Source: CAVTQY01 sp963736975
GTDB lineage: Bacteria; Pseudomonadota; Alphaproteobacteria; Acetobacterales; Acetobacteraceae
Length of the DNA stretch: 64,000 nt
Assembly: GCA_963736975.1 (NCBI GenBank)
Contig: CAVTQY010000001.1
Span: 3,162,001 to 3,226,000, forward strand
Reading direction: 5' to 3'
Below the pieces are notes generated by a model that saw only the letters and a list, made by a program, of their open reading frames with translations, was not told the origin of the DNA and ran no database searches. Made by a program: the position numbers and the translations under genes. Positions 36,596-46,728 of the stretch are shown piece after piece (within the stretch, counting starts at the first letter, position 1; each line of letters opens with the position of its first letter).

Positions 36596-37744
36596 ATGCT
36601 CGCCTGTCAGCGCGCTCAGTTCGACATGCCGCGCGATATCTGCTGGCTCAATGCCGCCGCGTACTCGCCTCTGCCCAAAGCGGGCCAGCAGGTCGGAGAG
36701 CGCGGCGTTGCCCGCAAATCACGACCCTGGGAAATGCAGTCGGACGGGGCTCAGCAACAATTTGAACGAGCCCGTACTGCCGCCGCTCGCCTTCTCAACG
36801 CCGACCCCGACGATGTCGCGCTGATTCCCTCCGTCAGCTACGGGGTGGCCACGGCCGGCCGCGCGTTGCCGGTCGCGTGCGGCTCACGAGTGCTCGTCCT
36901 CGAGGATGATCACTCCTCTCCCGTGCTGGAATGGATGGGTCGGGCCGAATCGCAGAACATTGTTCTGGAGATCGTCAAGAGACCGGCCGACGGTGATTGG
37001 ACCGAGGCCGTCCTGGCGGCCATCTCCCGTCGTGGTGCGCCGCCTCTGGCGCTTGCCTCCATCTCGTCTGTGCATTGGGCAGACGGCGGCTTGATCGATC
37101 TCGACCGCGTTGCTCCCGCCCTGCGCCAACGAGGCGCTCACCTGGTGATCGATGCCACCCACGCAGTCGGCGTCATCCCGCTCAATGTGCGTCGTCTCGA
37201 TCCGGATTTCCTTGTCTTTCCAACCTACAAGTGGGTGTTGGGTCCCTATGGCCGCGCCTTCCTCTACGTGGCAAAGCGTTGGCAGCACGCCGTGCCGCTG
37301 GAGCAGACCGGCTCTGGGCGTCGCGCCATCGATTCCGAAACGCCTCCGTATCTGCGCGATACCAGCTACCTGCAAAACGCCCGGCGCTTCGATATGGGTG
37401 AGCGAGATCACTTTATCACCCTGGAAATGGCCGCAATCGGGATGGAAATGATGGCAGGCTGGGGTGCCCACGCGGTTCTCGGTCGACTGCGCATGTTGAC
37501 CGCCCGCCTTGCCGAGGGCCTGGCAAGCACGGGCGCGCTGCTTCCGAATGAGAGCGTGCGCGCGCCCCACATCCTCAGTCTCGCCTTCTCGAACGGAATG
37601 CCCCCAAGGCTCATCGATCGACTGGCAGCCAAGAATGTTTTCGTCAGCCCGCGCCTGGGCCGGATCCGCATCAGCCCGCATGTTTACAACGATGAGATCG
37701 ACATCGACCGCTTCATCGAGGTGTTCCGAACCGCTATCAGATGA
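36596..37744 (+). CDS. Class V aminotransferase (cysteine desulfurase-like)
   Basis: 382 residues. ATG 36596 lies behind GGAGGA. The PLP fold is clear: LALASISSVHWADGGLIDLD, VIDATHAVGVIPL (Asp186 pairs with the pyridine nitrogen) and FPTYKWVLGPYGRAFLYVAK (Lys212, Schiff base). No catalytic Cys loop typical of IscS/NifS is seen in the right place, so a kynureninase/isopenicillin-epimerase-like or unknown substrate is possible. It is convergent with lpxK and their ends overlap by 61 bases. Confidence 0.8.
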   Translation: MLACQRAQFDMPRDICWLNAAAYSPLPKAGQQVGERGVARKSRPWEMQSDGAQQQFERARTAAARLLNADPDDVALIPSVSYGVATAGRALPVACGSRVLVLEDDHSSPVLEWMGRAESQNIVLEIVKRPADGDWTEAVLAAISRRGAPPLALASISSVHWADGGLIDLDRVAPALRQRGAHLVIDATHAVGVIPLNVRRLDPDFLVFPTYKWVLGPYGRAFLYVAKRWQHAVPLEQTGSGRRAIDSETPPYLRDTSYLQNARRFDMGERDHFITLEMAAIGMEMMAGWGAHAVLGRLRMLTARLAEGLASTGALLPNESVRAPHILSLAFSNGMPPRLIDRLAAKNVFVSPRLGRIRISPHVYNDEIDIDRFIEVFRTAIR

Positions 37745-38700
37745 TCAAGCAACCGCTCGATTGCTTCTGGCGTCTCCCAGGCGAGCGTTACGCCCGCAAC
37801 AAGCACGGTGCCCCGTTCGACAGATGATAGTCGCGCCGCATCCTTGGGCGTCGTCACCAATAATGCATCCAGCCCGGCCGCTCGATCCCGCAGGTTCCGA
37901 AGCGTCCTCGAGGAAAACTGATGGTGATCCGAAAACGATTCTTCTCCGACCAACACGGCCCCGACGGCCCTGAGTGTGGCAAAGAACTTCTCGGGCCGCG
38001 CAATCCCGGCAAAGGCCAGCACACGACGACCGGAGAGTGCCGCGGTCTCCGGCTTCGGGACAAGGCGTGCATGCAGCACCGGCACGACATCGCCCAACAT
38101 CCGCAGTGCTCCCGTCGCGTCGTCGCCAATAAGCACGGCCGCCTGACACCGTCTCGCTGCGGCCGCAACCGGTTCCCGCAGAGGCCCCGCCGGCAACACG
38201 CGCCCGTTGCCAAAACCGAAACCTCCGTCGATCACCAGCAACGACACATCTCTGGCAAGGCTTGGGTTTTGCAAACCATCGTCCAGCACGAGAACGTCCG
38301 CCCCCGCCGCCACTGCGGCGCACGCAGAAGCAGACCGTTCGGCTCCCACCCAGGTCGGAGCAACTGCCGCCAACAGCAAGGCCTCATCCCCGACTGCATC
38401 TACCAAATCGTTCGCGGAAACGCGCCAAGGTCCCCGCACAGCACCCCGATAACCGCGCGACAGAAAATGAACCCGCAGCCTTCGATCGCGCAGACGCTGT
38501 CCTATATCGAGCGCCAGGGTTGTCTTGCCGGCTCCGCCAAGCGTCGCGTTACCGCAGCATAGGACAGGGACCGGCACCTGCCTGCTTGGCCTTGCTATGC
38601 GTCGCGCCGCCGCTGCCGCCGCGATAGCCGCGATAGGTGAAAGGAGGCGCGGGAGGATATAGCCGCGATCGCCCGACCAAAAATCAGGCTGCCGCACCAT
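37684..38700 (-). CDS. lpxK: Tetraacyldisaccharide 4'-kinase
   Basis: 338 residues. It has PVPVLCCGNATLGGAGKTTL with the Walker A GGAGKTTL, then LSRGYRGAVRGPWRV and VLVLDDGLQNPSLARDVSLL (DDG-LQ motif of LpxK), and VLPAGPLREPVAA. It phosphorylates the 4' position of lipid A precursor at the inner membrane. Its ATG shares one base with the waaA stop (TGATG). Confidence 0.93.
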   Translation of the reverse strand: MVRQPDFWSGDRGYILPRLLSPIAAIAAAAAARRIARPSRQVPVPVLCCGNATLGGAGKTTLALDIGQRLRDRRLRVHFLSRGYRGAVRGPWRVSANDLVDAVGDEALLLAAVAPTWVGAERSASACAAVAAGADVLVLDDGLQNPSLARDVSLLVIDGGFGFGNGRVLPAGPLREPVAAAARRCQAAVLIGDDATGALRMLGDVVPVLHARLVPKPETAALSGRRVLAFAGIARPEKFFATLRAVGAVLVGEESFSDHHQFSSRTLRNLRDRAAGLDALLVTTPKDAARLSSVERGTVLVAGVTLAWETPEAIERLLDHLIAVRNTSMKRSMSISSL

Positions 38701-39986
38701 CAGACCGAAACTGTGGAAATCGTGGCTAGGACCGCTTCGGCAGCCCGCGTGGCTAGGCTGCCGCTGTCCTTACCTGCCGAGCCGGCCCGCTCGCCGGCAG
38801 CTTCCCGCCTTGCCGGATCGCGGAGCATCGTCCTGACCCATTCGGCAATGGATCGCCAATCAGCAACGGTTGTGATCGCCTCTGCCTCTTTGAGCACTCG
38901 CACCGGCTCGGCGAAATTCGCCATGAACGGTCCCGCCGCAACGGCACAACCAAGCCGGGCTGGCTCCAGCGGGTTCTGGCCACCCCCTGGCGACAGCAGA
39001 CTCTTCCCTACGAGCGCGATTCCGGCGAGCCTGTACCAGAGGCCAAGTTCGCCCAACGTGTCGGCCAACCAAATGCCGCCAGGTTCCGGGCTCTCCCCCC
39101 GCGATCGTCGCGCCAGAGGCGTTCCGTGCGCGATCGCGGCGATCTCCTCTCCACGTTCCGGATGGCGCGGCGCGATGATCGTGACGAGCTCCGGAAAATC
39201 GGAAACTAGGCATCGGTGTGCCGACAACACAATCTGTTCCTCGCCCGTATGTGTGCTGGCAGCGACCCAACACGGCCGCCCGCGAAGTGCACACTGCGCC
39301 AATGCCAGCTCCACTTCGTTCACCGGCAAAGCGGGGGCGGCAAACTTCAGGTTTCCACAGGTGGCCACACCAACGGCCCCCAAGGCGCGCAGTCGCTCCG
39401 CATCCGCTCCGCTCTGCGCTTGTATGGTTACAAAACACCCTAGCAGCGTGCGCGCCAGGCCAAGTGAAGCCTGCCAACGCCGGTAGCTGCGATCCGACAT
39501 GCGGGCATTCAACAGCACCATCGGTATCCCGCGCCGGCGGCAGCCGGCGAGCAGATTTGGCCATAGCTCACTTTCCACCATGGCCGCTGCATCGGGTCGC
39601 CAATGATCCAGGAACCGCCCCACCCACCGAGGCACGTCCACCGGCACGAAGCGATGGATCGCTCGCCCGCTGAGGCCTATTTCCGGCAAGCGGCGCTCGA
39701 GCAGCACGGCAGACGTCACGGTTCCGGTCGTTAAGAGTAACGAGGCATCCGGGGCCAATCGCATTATGTCCAACAGGACCGGCAGGACAGAGACACTCTC
39801 CCCGACGCTCGCCGCATGAAGCCAGACCAGCCGGCCATTGGGCCGGGGCGTCGTATCGAGGCCGCGCCGCTCCGGCAAACGTTCGGCGAACTCCTTCCCC
39901 AGCCAAACACGTCGCCGCAGCATCAGCCGCACTACCGGCGCGCCGACCGTGGTCAGCGCCGACCACGCCGAGAGAAGAGGCGTCAT
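38700..39986 (-). CDS. waaA: 3-deoxy-D-manno-octulosonic acid (Kdo) transferase
   Basis: 428 residues. N-terminal domain: RRGLDTTPRPNGRLVWLHAA, SVGESVSVLPVL (Glu and Ser of the Kdo transferase active site), LLTTGTVTSAVLLERRLPE, and HRFVPVDVPRWVGRFLDHWR, then MVESELWPNLLAGCRRRGIP. C-terminal GT-B domain: WVAASTHTGEEQIVLSAHRC, IIAPRHPERGEEIAAIA, and LSPGGGQNPLEPARLGCAVA for CMP-Kdo binding. It adds Kdo to lipid A. 1-base overlap with lpxK and 4-base overlap with the acyltransferase gene. Confidence 0.93.
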   Translation of the reverse strand: MTPLLSAWSALTTVGAPVVRLMLRRRVWLGKEFAERLPERRGLDTTPRPNGRLVWLHAASVGESVSVLPVLLDIMRLAPDASLLLTTGTVTSAVLLERRLPEIGLSGRAIHRFVPVDVPRWVGRFLDHWRPDAAAMVESELWPNLLAGCRRRGIPMVLLNARMSDRSYRRWQASLGLARTLLGCFVTIQAQSGADAERLRALGAVGVATCGNLKFAAPALPVNEVELALAQCALRGRPCWVAASTHTGEEQIVLSAHRCLVSDFPELVTIIAPRHPERGEEIAAIAHGTPLARRSRGESPEPGGIWLADTLGELGLWYRLAGIALVGKSLLSPGGGQNPLEPARLGCAVAAGPFMANFAEPVRVLKEAEAITTVADWRSIAEWVRTMLRDPARREAAGERAGSAGKDSGSLATRAAEAVLATISTVSV

Positions 39987-40657
39987 CCGGCGCAGCCTCG
40001 GTCAGCGCGATCAGCCGCATCGGTCAGAGCGTCGCCGATCTGCCCGACGGCGTCCCGCCATGCATTCCGAGCTACGGTCATCGGCGGCCCACATACGACC
40101 ACTCCCCGGCCGAAAGGCAGCGGAACCACGAATCGGTCCCAGCTTCCGAGCTCCCACCGGCGCGAGGTCTGCGCGGCACATGGCAGAATCGGCACGCTCG
40201 ACAGGGCTGCGATCTGCGCCACGCCCGGCAGCGCCTGCCGACGCGGCCCGCGCGGTCCATCAGGACTAAGTGCCACATGATCGCCTCGCTCGAGCAGGCC
40301 CAGAATCGTGCGCAGTGCCGCGGTACCTCCCCGCGAGGACGACCCTTGCACGATATGCAGCCCAAAGCGGCTCATCACAGCTCCCTGGAGGCGTCCGTCG
40401 CGGGAACGACTCACGAGGATGTGCACCCTTCCAACTCGCGCCTCGGGAAGGCGACGCGCCAACACAAACAACATCGGCATCATTGATCCGCGCTCGTGCC
40501 AGAAAGCGACGATCGCCGGCCGGCCTGCGGCATGGGGCGCCAAATTCTCCCGCCCCTCCAAGGTCCAACGCGAGGTTCGGAGCGCCAGCTTCAGATACCA
40601 CCCAAGCAGCCGCGCCAAGGCCATTTGCATCGCCGGATGGCGCAGCAAGCGTTTCAT
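39983..40657 (-). CDS. DUF374 lysophospholipid acyltransferase-like protein
   Basis: 224 residues from ATG 40657; the frame to 40852 is extended through the divergent HAD start and unlikely. It begins RLLRHPAMQMALARLLGWYL, KLALRTSRWTLEG, then PAIVAFWHERGSMMPMLFVL, with the HE...M block typical of DUF374, SRSRDGRLQGAVMSRFGLHI, GSSSRGGTAALRTILGLLER, and LSPDGPRGPRRQALPGVAQI. DUF374 proteins are relatives of acyltransferases and lie next to waaA in alphaproteobacteria. Probably part of lipid A modification; substrate unknown. Confidence 0.85.
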   Translation of the reverse strand: MKRLLRHPAMQMALARLLGWYLKLALRTSRWTLEGRENLAPHAAGRPAIVAFWHERGSMMPMLFVLARRLPEARVGRVHILVSRSRDGRLQGAVMSRFGLHIVQGSSSRGGTAALRTILGLLERGDHVALSPDGPRGPRRQALPGVAQIAALSSVPILPCAAQTSRRWELGSWDRFVVPLPFGRGVVVCGPPMTVARNAWRDAVGQIGDALTDAADRADRGCAG

Positions 40658-40754
40658 GGAGGCGCCAGTACCAGCGCAGGGTCGGGCCTGTCCAGCCATC
40701 CACTGTTCATCGCCGGGCTGCGCTCGCATACTCGTCGGCGATGGGGAGAGACTG

Positions 40755-41479
40755 ATGCCAGCCAGGACGTTCAGCAAGCCGGCAGCCATCGTCTTCGATA
40801 CATTCGGCACAGTCGTGGATTGGCGCGGCAGCCTCATTGCCGACCTCACCAACTACGGCCGTGAACGAGCCATTCAGGCCGACTGGGAGGCACTCGTGGA
40901 CGCCTGGCGCGACGCCTATCAGCCTTCCATGGACCGCGTACGATCGGGCGAGATCCCCTGGACCCCACTCGACAAGCTGCACCGCGCCTCGCTCGAACGG
41001 CTGGTAACGGAGCTTGCGATTGCCGGCCTGACCGAGACCGACCTCTGCCATATCAATCTCGGCTGGCACCGGCTTAATGCCTGGCCCGAACTCGCTGCCT
41101 GGCCTCACGCGCCTCAAACACCGCCACATCATTGCCCCGCTGTCGAACGGAAACGTGTCCCTGCTCTGCAATATGGCGAAGCATGCCGGGCTCCCATGGG
41201 ACATGATCTTCGGGGCCGATCTATTCGAGCACTACAAACCCGATCCGGAAACGTATCTCGGCGCCTGCAAGCTGTTGGACCTGGAACCCGGCCAGGTAAT
41301 GATGGCGGCCGCCCACAATGGTGACTTGGCGAATGCCCGGAAAACCGGATTACTGACCGCCTTCTTCCCCCGCCTCGCGGAGTACGGTCCGCGCCAGATG
41401 CGCGATGTAGTCGCCGAGAGTGACTGGGACATCATCGCTCGCGATATCCAGGATCTGGCTGATCGGCTCGAACTCGTGA
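40755..41479 (+). pseudogene. Type II haloacid dehalogenase-like hydrolase, frame broken
   Basis: From ATG 40755 the frame reads KPAAIVFDTFGTVVDWRGSL (nucleophile Asp in DTFGT), ... INLGWHRLNAWP and then goes wrong. One base on, SLPGLTRLKHRHIIAPLSNG, NVSLLCNMAKHAGLPWDMIF, GADLFEHYKPDPETYLGACK, LLDLEPGQVMMAAAHNGDLA complete the HAD fold (Ser/Asn, Lys and Asp motifs). The break is GAACTC at 41088-41093 where GACTC would keep frame. At the end, GAACTCGTGA (41470-41479) removes the expected stop, so this frame runs into the next gene; taking out one A there too gives DLADRLDS and TGA, 240 residues in all, the normal length. Confidence 0.75.
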
Positions 41480-43185
41480 CCTACGATACGATCATTGTCG
41501 GTGGCGGCTCGGCGGGCTGTGTGCTCGCCAATCGTCTCTCTGCCCGTAGTATCCACAAAGTCTTATTGCTGGAGGCCGGTCAGGACACACCACACGGCAT
41601 GGTCCCGCCGCAAATTCTCAACTCCTATCCGGGCACCGCCTATCTCGACCCGCACTTTCACTGGACCGATCTCAAGGTCACCACCGAAGTCATTTCCCAC
41701 AACAACCCCGACGCGACCCGCCCGCCTCTGCGCAAATATGAACAGGCCCGCGTGCTTGGCGGCGGCTCGTCGATTAATGGCCAGCTCGCCAATCGCGGCG
41801 CACCAACAGACTACGACGAGTGGGAAACCCGCGGCGCCACCGGTTGGAACTGGCATGCCGTGCTCCCCTTCTTCAAGAAAGTCGAGCGCGACATGGACTT
41901 CGACGGCGAATGGCACGGCAAAGACGGCCCCATTCCGGTTCGCCGCATCTTCCGCGAGCTCTGGCCGGAACACGCCAAGGCTGTCGCCGAGGCTTTCAGG
42001 CAGGCCGGCTTTGAGTTTCTGCCGGATCAAAACGCTGAGTGGCGGGACGGCTATTTCCCGATCACCATCTCCAACGCTTACGAGCGACGCGTCTCCGCCG
42101 CCATCGGCTATCTCGATCCCGCTACCCGTATGCGCGAAAACCTCACTATATCGACGGCAACACAGGTCACCGAGCTGCTGTTCGAGGATCTACGTTGCGT
42201 AGGTGTCAAAGCGCTTGCTCAGGGCACTCTGCACGAATTTCACGCGAACGAAGTGATCCTCTCTTGCGGCGCCATCCACACCCCGGCGCACTTGCTGCGC
42301 GCTGGCATAGGGCCTGCAGGCCACCTGCGAGATATGGGCGTAGAAGTCAGGGCCCATGTCCCCGGTATGGGCCAGCATCTGATGGACCACCCTTCAGTCG
42401 CTGTTGCGGCGTGGCTGAAGCCACATGCGCGTATTACCCAGGAGTGGACCCGGCGGCACATGTACGTCGCCCTACGCTACTCCTCGCACCTTGACGGTAT
42501 TCCACCGGGAGACATGTTCCTGGGCGTCACCAATAAATCGTCCTGGCATGCAGTCGGCGAGCAGATCGGATCCTTCATCCTTTCGGTCTACAAGACGTAT
42601 TCGGATACTGGACAGGTGCGCCTTGTCTCGCGAGACTGGCGCGATGAACCTGTAGTACAGTTTAACCTGCTCTCCGACAGGCGTGATCTCGACCGCATGA
42701 TGGACGGCGTCCGGCGTGCGGCCGAATTTCACCTCTCCCCCATCATGGAGTCGGTAATCGCGGACCCGTTTCCCGCCAGCTACAGCGACAAGGTCCGGCA
42801 GGTCGGTATTCTCAGCCGCAGAAACAAGCTGCTCACTGATGCCATCGCACGTTTGATGGACGGCCCAACTGCGCTGCGGAGGTACCTGATCCGCACGCTC
42901 ATCATGGAGGGTTTCACGCTCGAAGGACTGTTGCGTGACGACGACCAGCTCGAGGCATTCTGCCGTAAAGCGGCTGTCGGCGTCTGGCATGCTTCGTGTA
43001 CTTGCCGCATGGGGGCCGAGGATGATCCGATGGCCGTAACCGATCCCGCCGGCCGTCTGCGCCGGGTGCATGGACTTCGCCTTGTCGATGCCTCGATCTT
43101 CCCCGTCGTGCCCTGTGCGAACACCAATTTCCCCGTTCTGATGACCGCCGAGAAATGCGCCCAAGCTATCCTGGATGGGCAGTAG
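41476..43185 (+). CDS. GMC-family FAD oxidoreductase (choline dehydrogenase-like)
   Basis: 569 residues from GTG 41476: VTYDTIIVGGGSAGCVLANR is the FAD-binding start. ARVLGGGSSINGQLANRGAP is GMC signature 1; LSCGAIHTPAHLLRAGIGPA is signature 2. The active-site region near the end has GVWHASCTCRMG and LRLVDASIFPVVPCANTNFP. Members oxidise alcohols using FAD; the substrate is unknown. The open frame runs back into the HAD gene, so an automatic annotation may call a 702-residue fusion. I read it as two genes, with GTG overlapping a lost TGA. Confidence 0.85.
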   Translation: MTYDTIIVGGGSAGCVLANRLSARSIHKVLLLEAGQDTPHGMVPPQILNSYPGTAYLDPHFHWTDLKVTTEVISHNNPDATRPPLRKYEQARVLGGGSSINGQLANRGAPTDYDEWETRGATGWNWHAVLPFFKKVERDMDFDGEWHGKDGPIPVRRIFRELWPEHAKAVAEAFRQAGFEFLPDQNAEWRDGYFPITISNAYERRVSAAIGYLDPATRMRENLTISTATQVTELLFEDLRCVGVKALAQGTLHEFHANEVILSCGAIHTPAHLLRAGIGPAGHLRDMGVEVRAHVPGMGQHLMDHPSVAVAAWLKPHARITQEWTRRHMYVALRYSSHLDGIPPGDMFLGVTNKSSWHAVGEQIGSFILSVYKTYSDTGQVRLVSRDWRDEPVVQFNLLSDRRDLDRMMDGVRRAAEFHLSPIMESVIADPFPASYSDKVRQVGILSRRNKLLTDAIARLMDGPTALRRYLIRTLIMEGFTLEGLLRDDDQLEAFCRKAAVGVWHASCTCRMGAEDDPMAVTDPAGRLRRVHGLRLVDASIFPVVPCANTNFPVLMTAEKCAQAILDGQ

Positions 43186-43442
43186 TACCAGCGGCCCGGT
43201 GCGCGGGGTTGGTGAGGCGGTTCAATGGCGTTGGCCTGAATAAGTTCGTACAGAGGCGCCGGTCCTGGTTTCCATCGCGACGATGACCTGCTGTTACCGG
43301 TAAAGCGCCACTCGGCAAAGTCTGCCCGGCTGTTAACACAGCCTTAGGCATCAACCTGCATGCTCCATCGACATCTCCCGCATGGAGATGACGAGGAGCC
43401 GGGCCCCGTGCAGCATCGCCCGCTAAAAGGCCGGCGCCCATC

Positions 43443-45044
43443 ATGAAACCGCTTCTTGACGGGATGAAGGCGCTTGGCCCCGCGCGCCTTGCGGCCCTGG
43501 GTGTTGTGGGACTCGGCACACTCGTCCTTCTGGCCGTGTTGTTGCTCTCCGGCGGCGTCAGACCTTTGGCGCTGCTGTATGCAGGTCTTGACTTGCGCGA
43601 TTCGGGCCAAATGGCCGACCAGCTTGCACGAGCCCACATTCCCTATCGTCTGGAAGCCGCCGGCACGGAGATTATGGTTCCCGCTGACCAAGTGCCGCAG
43701 GCCCGGGTTCTTCTCGCCCAACAAGGCCTCCCCGCAGGTGGGACCGTCGGTTACGAGATCTTCGACCGCTCCCAGCCCCTCGGCACGACCGAATTCGAGC
43801 AACGCATCGATGAGACGCGGGCCCTCGAAGGCGAGTTGGCCCGCACGATTCGCGCGATCTCCGGTATACGCGACGCTCGCGTGCACCTCGTCCTGCCACA
43901 CCGGGCACCCTTCGCCCGGGATCAGGATAACGCTCAGGCAAGTGTCCTGCTCACGATGGCCGGAGCTGCACGGCTCGACCGCCAGGGCGTACAGGCGATC
44001 CTAAACCTGGTCGCCGCGGCCGTGCCGGGGCTCAAGCCCGAGAACATAGCTGTCGTCGATACGCGGGGCGATCTGCTGGCGAGGGCCGGAGAGCCAGTCG
44101 GGCCCGAAGGCACGGCAATGTCGGCCGACGAGATCCGCCGCGCGACCGAACTACGCTTGGCCCGTGCTGTAGAAGAGATGCTGGAACGCAGCTTCGGCCC
44201 TGGCCATGTGCGCGCTGAGGCCTCGGTGCGCATGGACTTCGACCGGGTGAACGTAACCGAAGAACATTTCGATCCAAACGGACAAGTACCCCGCAGCGAA
44301 CAAAGTGTAACTGACAAGAACGACTCCGCTCAGCAAGCTGCAACTGTATCCGTGCAGAACAGTCTGCCGAACGCGCCAACAGCAAGCACTGGCGCAGGGA
44401 CGCACGAGAACCGACAGGAGGAGACCACCAATTACGAGATCAGCAAAACGGTACGGACTCTGGTGCACCAACAGCCGCAGATCAGCCGGATCAGCCTCGC
44501 GGTAATGGTGGACGCGGCCAAGGTGCACTCGCAAGCCGACCTGACACAGGTCGAAGATTTGGTGAAGACCGCCATCGGGTTCGATCAGAAGCAGGGCGAC
44601 GAAGTCCGAGTCGTCAGCATGCCTTTCGTTGCCGAGCCCTCTCAAACCTTGCCTCGGTCCTTTGCACCGCTCGGTCTTCCCATCGACAAGGCCGATCTTA
44701 TGCACTTGGCCGAGACGGCCCTGTTCGGCGTGATCGGCATCATGGCGCTGCTCCTCGTCCTCCGGCCTATGGTGCTGCGAATCACCACCCTTCCCCCCAG
44801 CAAGCCAGATGCCACCACCCCTGCATTGGCACCGCCCGGGTTGGTGATGCCGATGGCGTCACCCATCAGTGCACTGCCTGCGCCGGAGATAGCTATGCTC
44901 GAGGACGAAAGCATGGTGAATGTTGCCCAAATCGAAGGGCAGATGCGTGCCTCGTCGATCCGCCGCCTTTCCGAGTTGGTGGAAAAGCATCCAGACGAAG
45001 CGGTCGCTATCGTACGTAGCTGGATGACCCAAGAGAGCTGTTGA
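43443..45044 (+). CDS. fliF: Flagellar MS-ring protein FliF
   Basis: 533 residues. Membrane segments at about 18-38 ([20 protein letters not shown]) and 420-440 ([17 protein letters not shown]). Between them are ring-building motifs: [60 protein letters not shown] and [20 protein letters not shown]. The C-terminus [20 protein letters not shown] binds FliG. First gene of the operon; the next ATG is two bases past its stop. Confidence 0.93.
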   Translation: MKPLLDGMKALGPARLAALGVVGLGTLVLLAVLLLSGGVRPLALLYAGLDLRDSGQMADQLARAHIPYRLEAAGTEIMVPADQVPQARVLLAQQGLPAGGTVGYEIFDRSQPLGTTEFEQRIDETRALEGELARTIRAISGIRDARVHLVLPHRAPFARDQDNAQASVLLTMAGAARLDRQGVQAILNLVAAAVPGLKPENIAVVDTRGDLLARAGEPVGPEGTAMSADEIRRATELRLARAVEEMLERSFGPGHVRAEASVRMDFDRVNVTEEHFDPNGQVPRSEQSVTDKNDSAQQAATVSVQNSLPNAPTASTGAGTHENRQEETTNYEISKTVRTLVHQQPQISRISLAVMVDAAKVHSQADLTQVEDLVKTAIGFDQKQGDEVRVVSMPFVAEPSQTLPRSFAPLGLPIDKADLMHLAETALFGVIGIMALLLVLRPMVLRITTLPPSKPDATTPALAPPGLVMPMASPISALPAPEIAMLEDESMVNVAQIEGQMRASSIRRLSELVEKHPDEAVAIVRSWMTQESC

Positions 45045-45045
45045 T

Positions 45046-46059
45046 ATGCTGACGTCGGAAAACTATCGCACTCTGAGCGGATCGCAGCGAGCGGCAATTC
45101 TTATGCTTACCCTCGGCGAGGAGCTCTGCAGTCGCCTGTTTGCCATGATGCATGAGGACGAGATCAAGGAGATCTCGTCTGCCATGGCACAACTGGGATC
45201 AGTCCGGGCGGACGTGGTCGAACGGTTGTGCTTCGATTTCGCGGACAACATGGCAACCGTTGGCAATCTTGTCGGCACGTTTGAGAGCACAGAGCGCCTG
45301 TTGCAGAAATCACTGCCGCGGGATCGGGCCGCACAGATAATGGATGAGATCCGGGGCCCGGCCGGAAGGACCATGTGGGACAAACTGGGCAACGTCAATG
45401 AGGCCTTGCTGGCGAACTATCTCAAGAATGAATACCCACAGACCGTCGCGGTAGTTCTTTCCAAAGTGCGCCCGGAGCATGCGGCGCGGGTTCTTGCCTT
45501 GCTTCCGGACAGCTTCGCGATGGAGGTGGTCATGCGTATGTTGCGCATGGAAAGCGTCCAGAAAGAGGTGCTCGACGGCGTCGAACGTACCCTGCGTGCC
45601 GAGTTCATGTCCAACCTTGCTCGCAGCACCCGTCGAGATGCGCATGAGATGATGGCTGACATCTTCAACAATCTCGACCGGCAGGCTGAAACACGCTTCC
45701 TCACCGCTCTGGAGGAACGCAACCGCGAGGCGGCGGAGCGCATAAAATCCCTGATGTTCACCTTCGAGGATCTGCAGCGCCTCGCATCGCAAGCGATTCA
45801 AGTGCTTGTGCGCGCTGTGGAAAAAGACAAACTCCCGGTTGCCTTGAAAGGTGCATCCGAGAAAGTCCGCGACCTCTTCTTCCGCAATCTCTCCGAGCGA
45901 GCCGGCAAAATGCTGCGCGAAGAGATCGACGCGCTCGGGCCAGTCAAGCTGCGCGATGTGGACGATGCACAGGCCGGCATCGTCCAGCTCGCCAAGGAGC
46001 TTGCCGCCCAGGGGCAAATAGAGATCGGCGAAGGCAAGGACGAGGAGCTGGTGTACTGA
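45046..46059 (+). CDS. fliG: Flagellar motor switch protein FliG
   Basis: 337 residues, normal. [20 protein letters not shown] begins the N-domain that holds Fli[21 protein letters not shown] is the middle domain motif, and the C-terminal armadillo domain contains [20 protein letters not shown] and [20 protein letters not shown], with charged residues for stator contact. TGA and the fliH ATG are adjacent. Confidence 0.94.
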   Translation: MLTSENYRTLSGSQRAAILMLTLGEELCSRLFAMMHEDEIKEISSAMAQLGSVRADVVERLCFDFADNMATVGNLVGTFESTERLLQKSLPRDRAAQIMDEIRGPAGRTMWDKLGNVNEALLANYLKNEYPQTVAVVLSKVRPEHAARVLALLPDSFAMEVVMRMLRMESVQKEVLDGVERTLRAEFMSNLARSTRRDAHEMMADIFNNLDRQAETRFLTALEERNREAAERIKSLMFTFEDLQRLASQAIQVLVRAVEKDKLPVALKGASEKVRDLFFRNLSERAGKMLREEIDALGPVKLRDVDDAQAGIVQLAKELAAQGQIEIGEGKDEELVY

Positions 46060-46728
46060 ATGGGGGGCCCGTTCGATCGGGGTTCGCTCCGAACTCCCAC
46101 CCTGTTCGCTGAAGACTTCGACCAGCCGCATCGGGACGACGGCGGCGAACCGCAGGTCATCCAGCCTTCGTATAGCGCTGTCGAGCTTGCGGAGGCTAGC
46201 GCCAATGCATGGGCAGAGGGACATGCAGCCGGGCTTATCGAAGCCTCGAAACAGTTCGAAGACTCGCTGCACGCCGCAACGCGATCGACGGTCCAACAGC
46301 TCTCGGCACTCCGCTTGGAGCTGCAAGCTGATACCGAATCCCACGCAACCGCGATTGCTCGATTGCTTCTCGACACCATGGCGACGCTGTTCCCGGCACT
46401 CTGTGCTTCACATAGTGAGACTGAGATGCGTGCTGTCCTCGACGCGATTCTACCTAGCGTCGTCCATGAGCCCTCTGTTGTTCTCTCGGCGCATCCGACC
46501 TACACCCCGCTTTTAACGCAATGCGTCCGCGAGTTTGACTCCGACCTTTTCGCACGCACCCGGATTGTCGGAGTGGAGTCCATGGCGCCGGGCGACCTTC
46601 GAATCGCATGGAGCCACGGTGTCGCAGCACGTCACGCCCGCTTGGTATGGAACCGCGTTGCCGCGGCGCTGGCCGAGATCGGGCTGCTCTGTCCCCAGCC
46701 CTCCCAGGAGTTGCAAGATGCCGCCTGA
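46060..46728 (+). CDS. fliH: Flagellar assembly protein FliH-like
   Basis: 222 residues. The ATG follows the fliG stop with no gap. VELAEASANAWAEGHAAGLI resembles the alanine/glycine-containing helix of FliH, followed by an acidic Leu-rich helix (LSALRLELQADTESHATAIA) and a C-terminal beta/alpha domain (LSAHPTYTPLLTQCVREFDS). FliH escorts the FliI ATPase, whose gene is not in the window. The sequence is divergent; name rests on position plus helix pattern. Confidence 0.7.
   Translation: MGGPFDRGSLRTPTLFAEDFDQPHRDDGGEPQVIQPSYSAVELAEASANAWAEGHAAGLIEASKQFEDSLHAATRSTVQQLSALRLELQADTESHATAIARLLLDTMATLFPALCASHSETEMRAVLDAILPSVVHEPSVVLSAHPTYTPLLTQCVREFDSDLFARTRIVGVESMAPGDLRIAWSHGVAARHARLVWNRVAAALAEIGLLCPQPSQELQDAA

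Noticed and set aside
43186..43442. Possible sigma-54 promoter before fliF
   Set aside because: I looked for a GG-N10-GC pair with the usual flanks and found none convincing.
45310..46344. 344-codon minus-strand frame opposite fliG and fliH
   Set aside because: Covers two clear flagellar genes; composition and motifs support only the plus strand.
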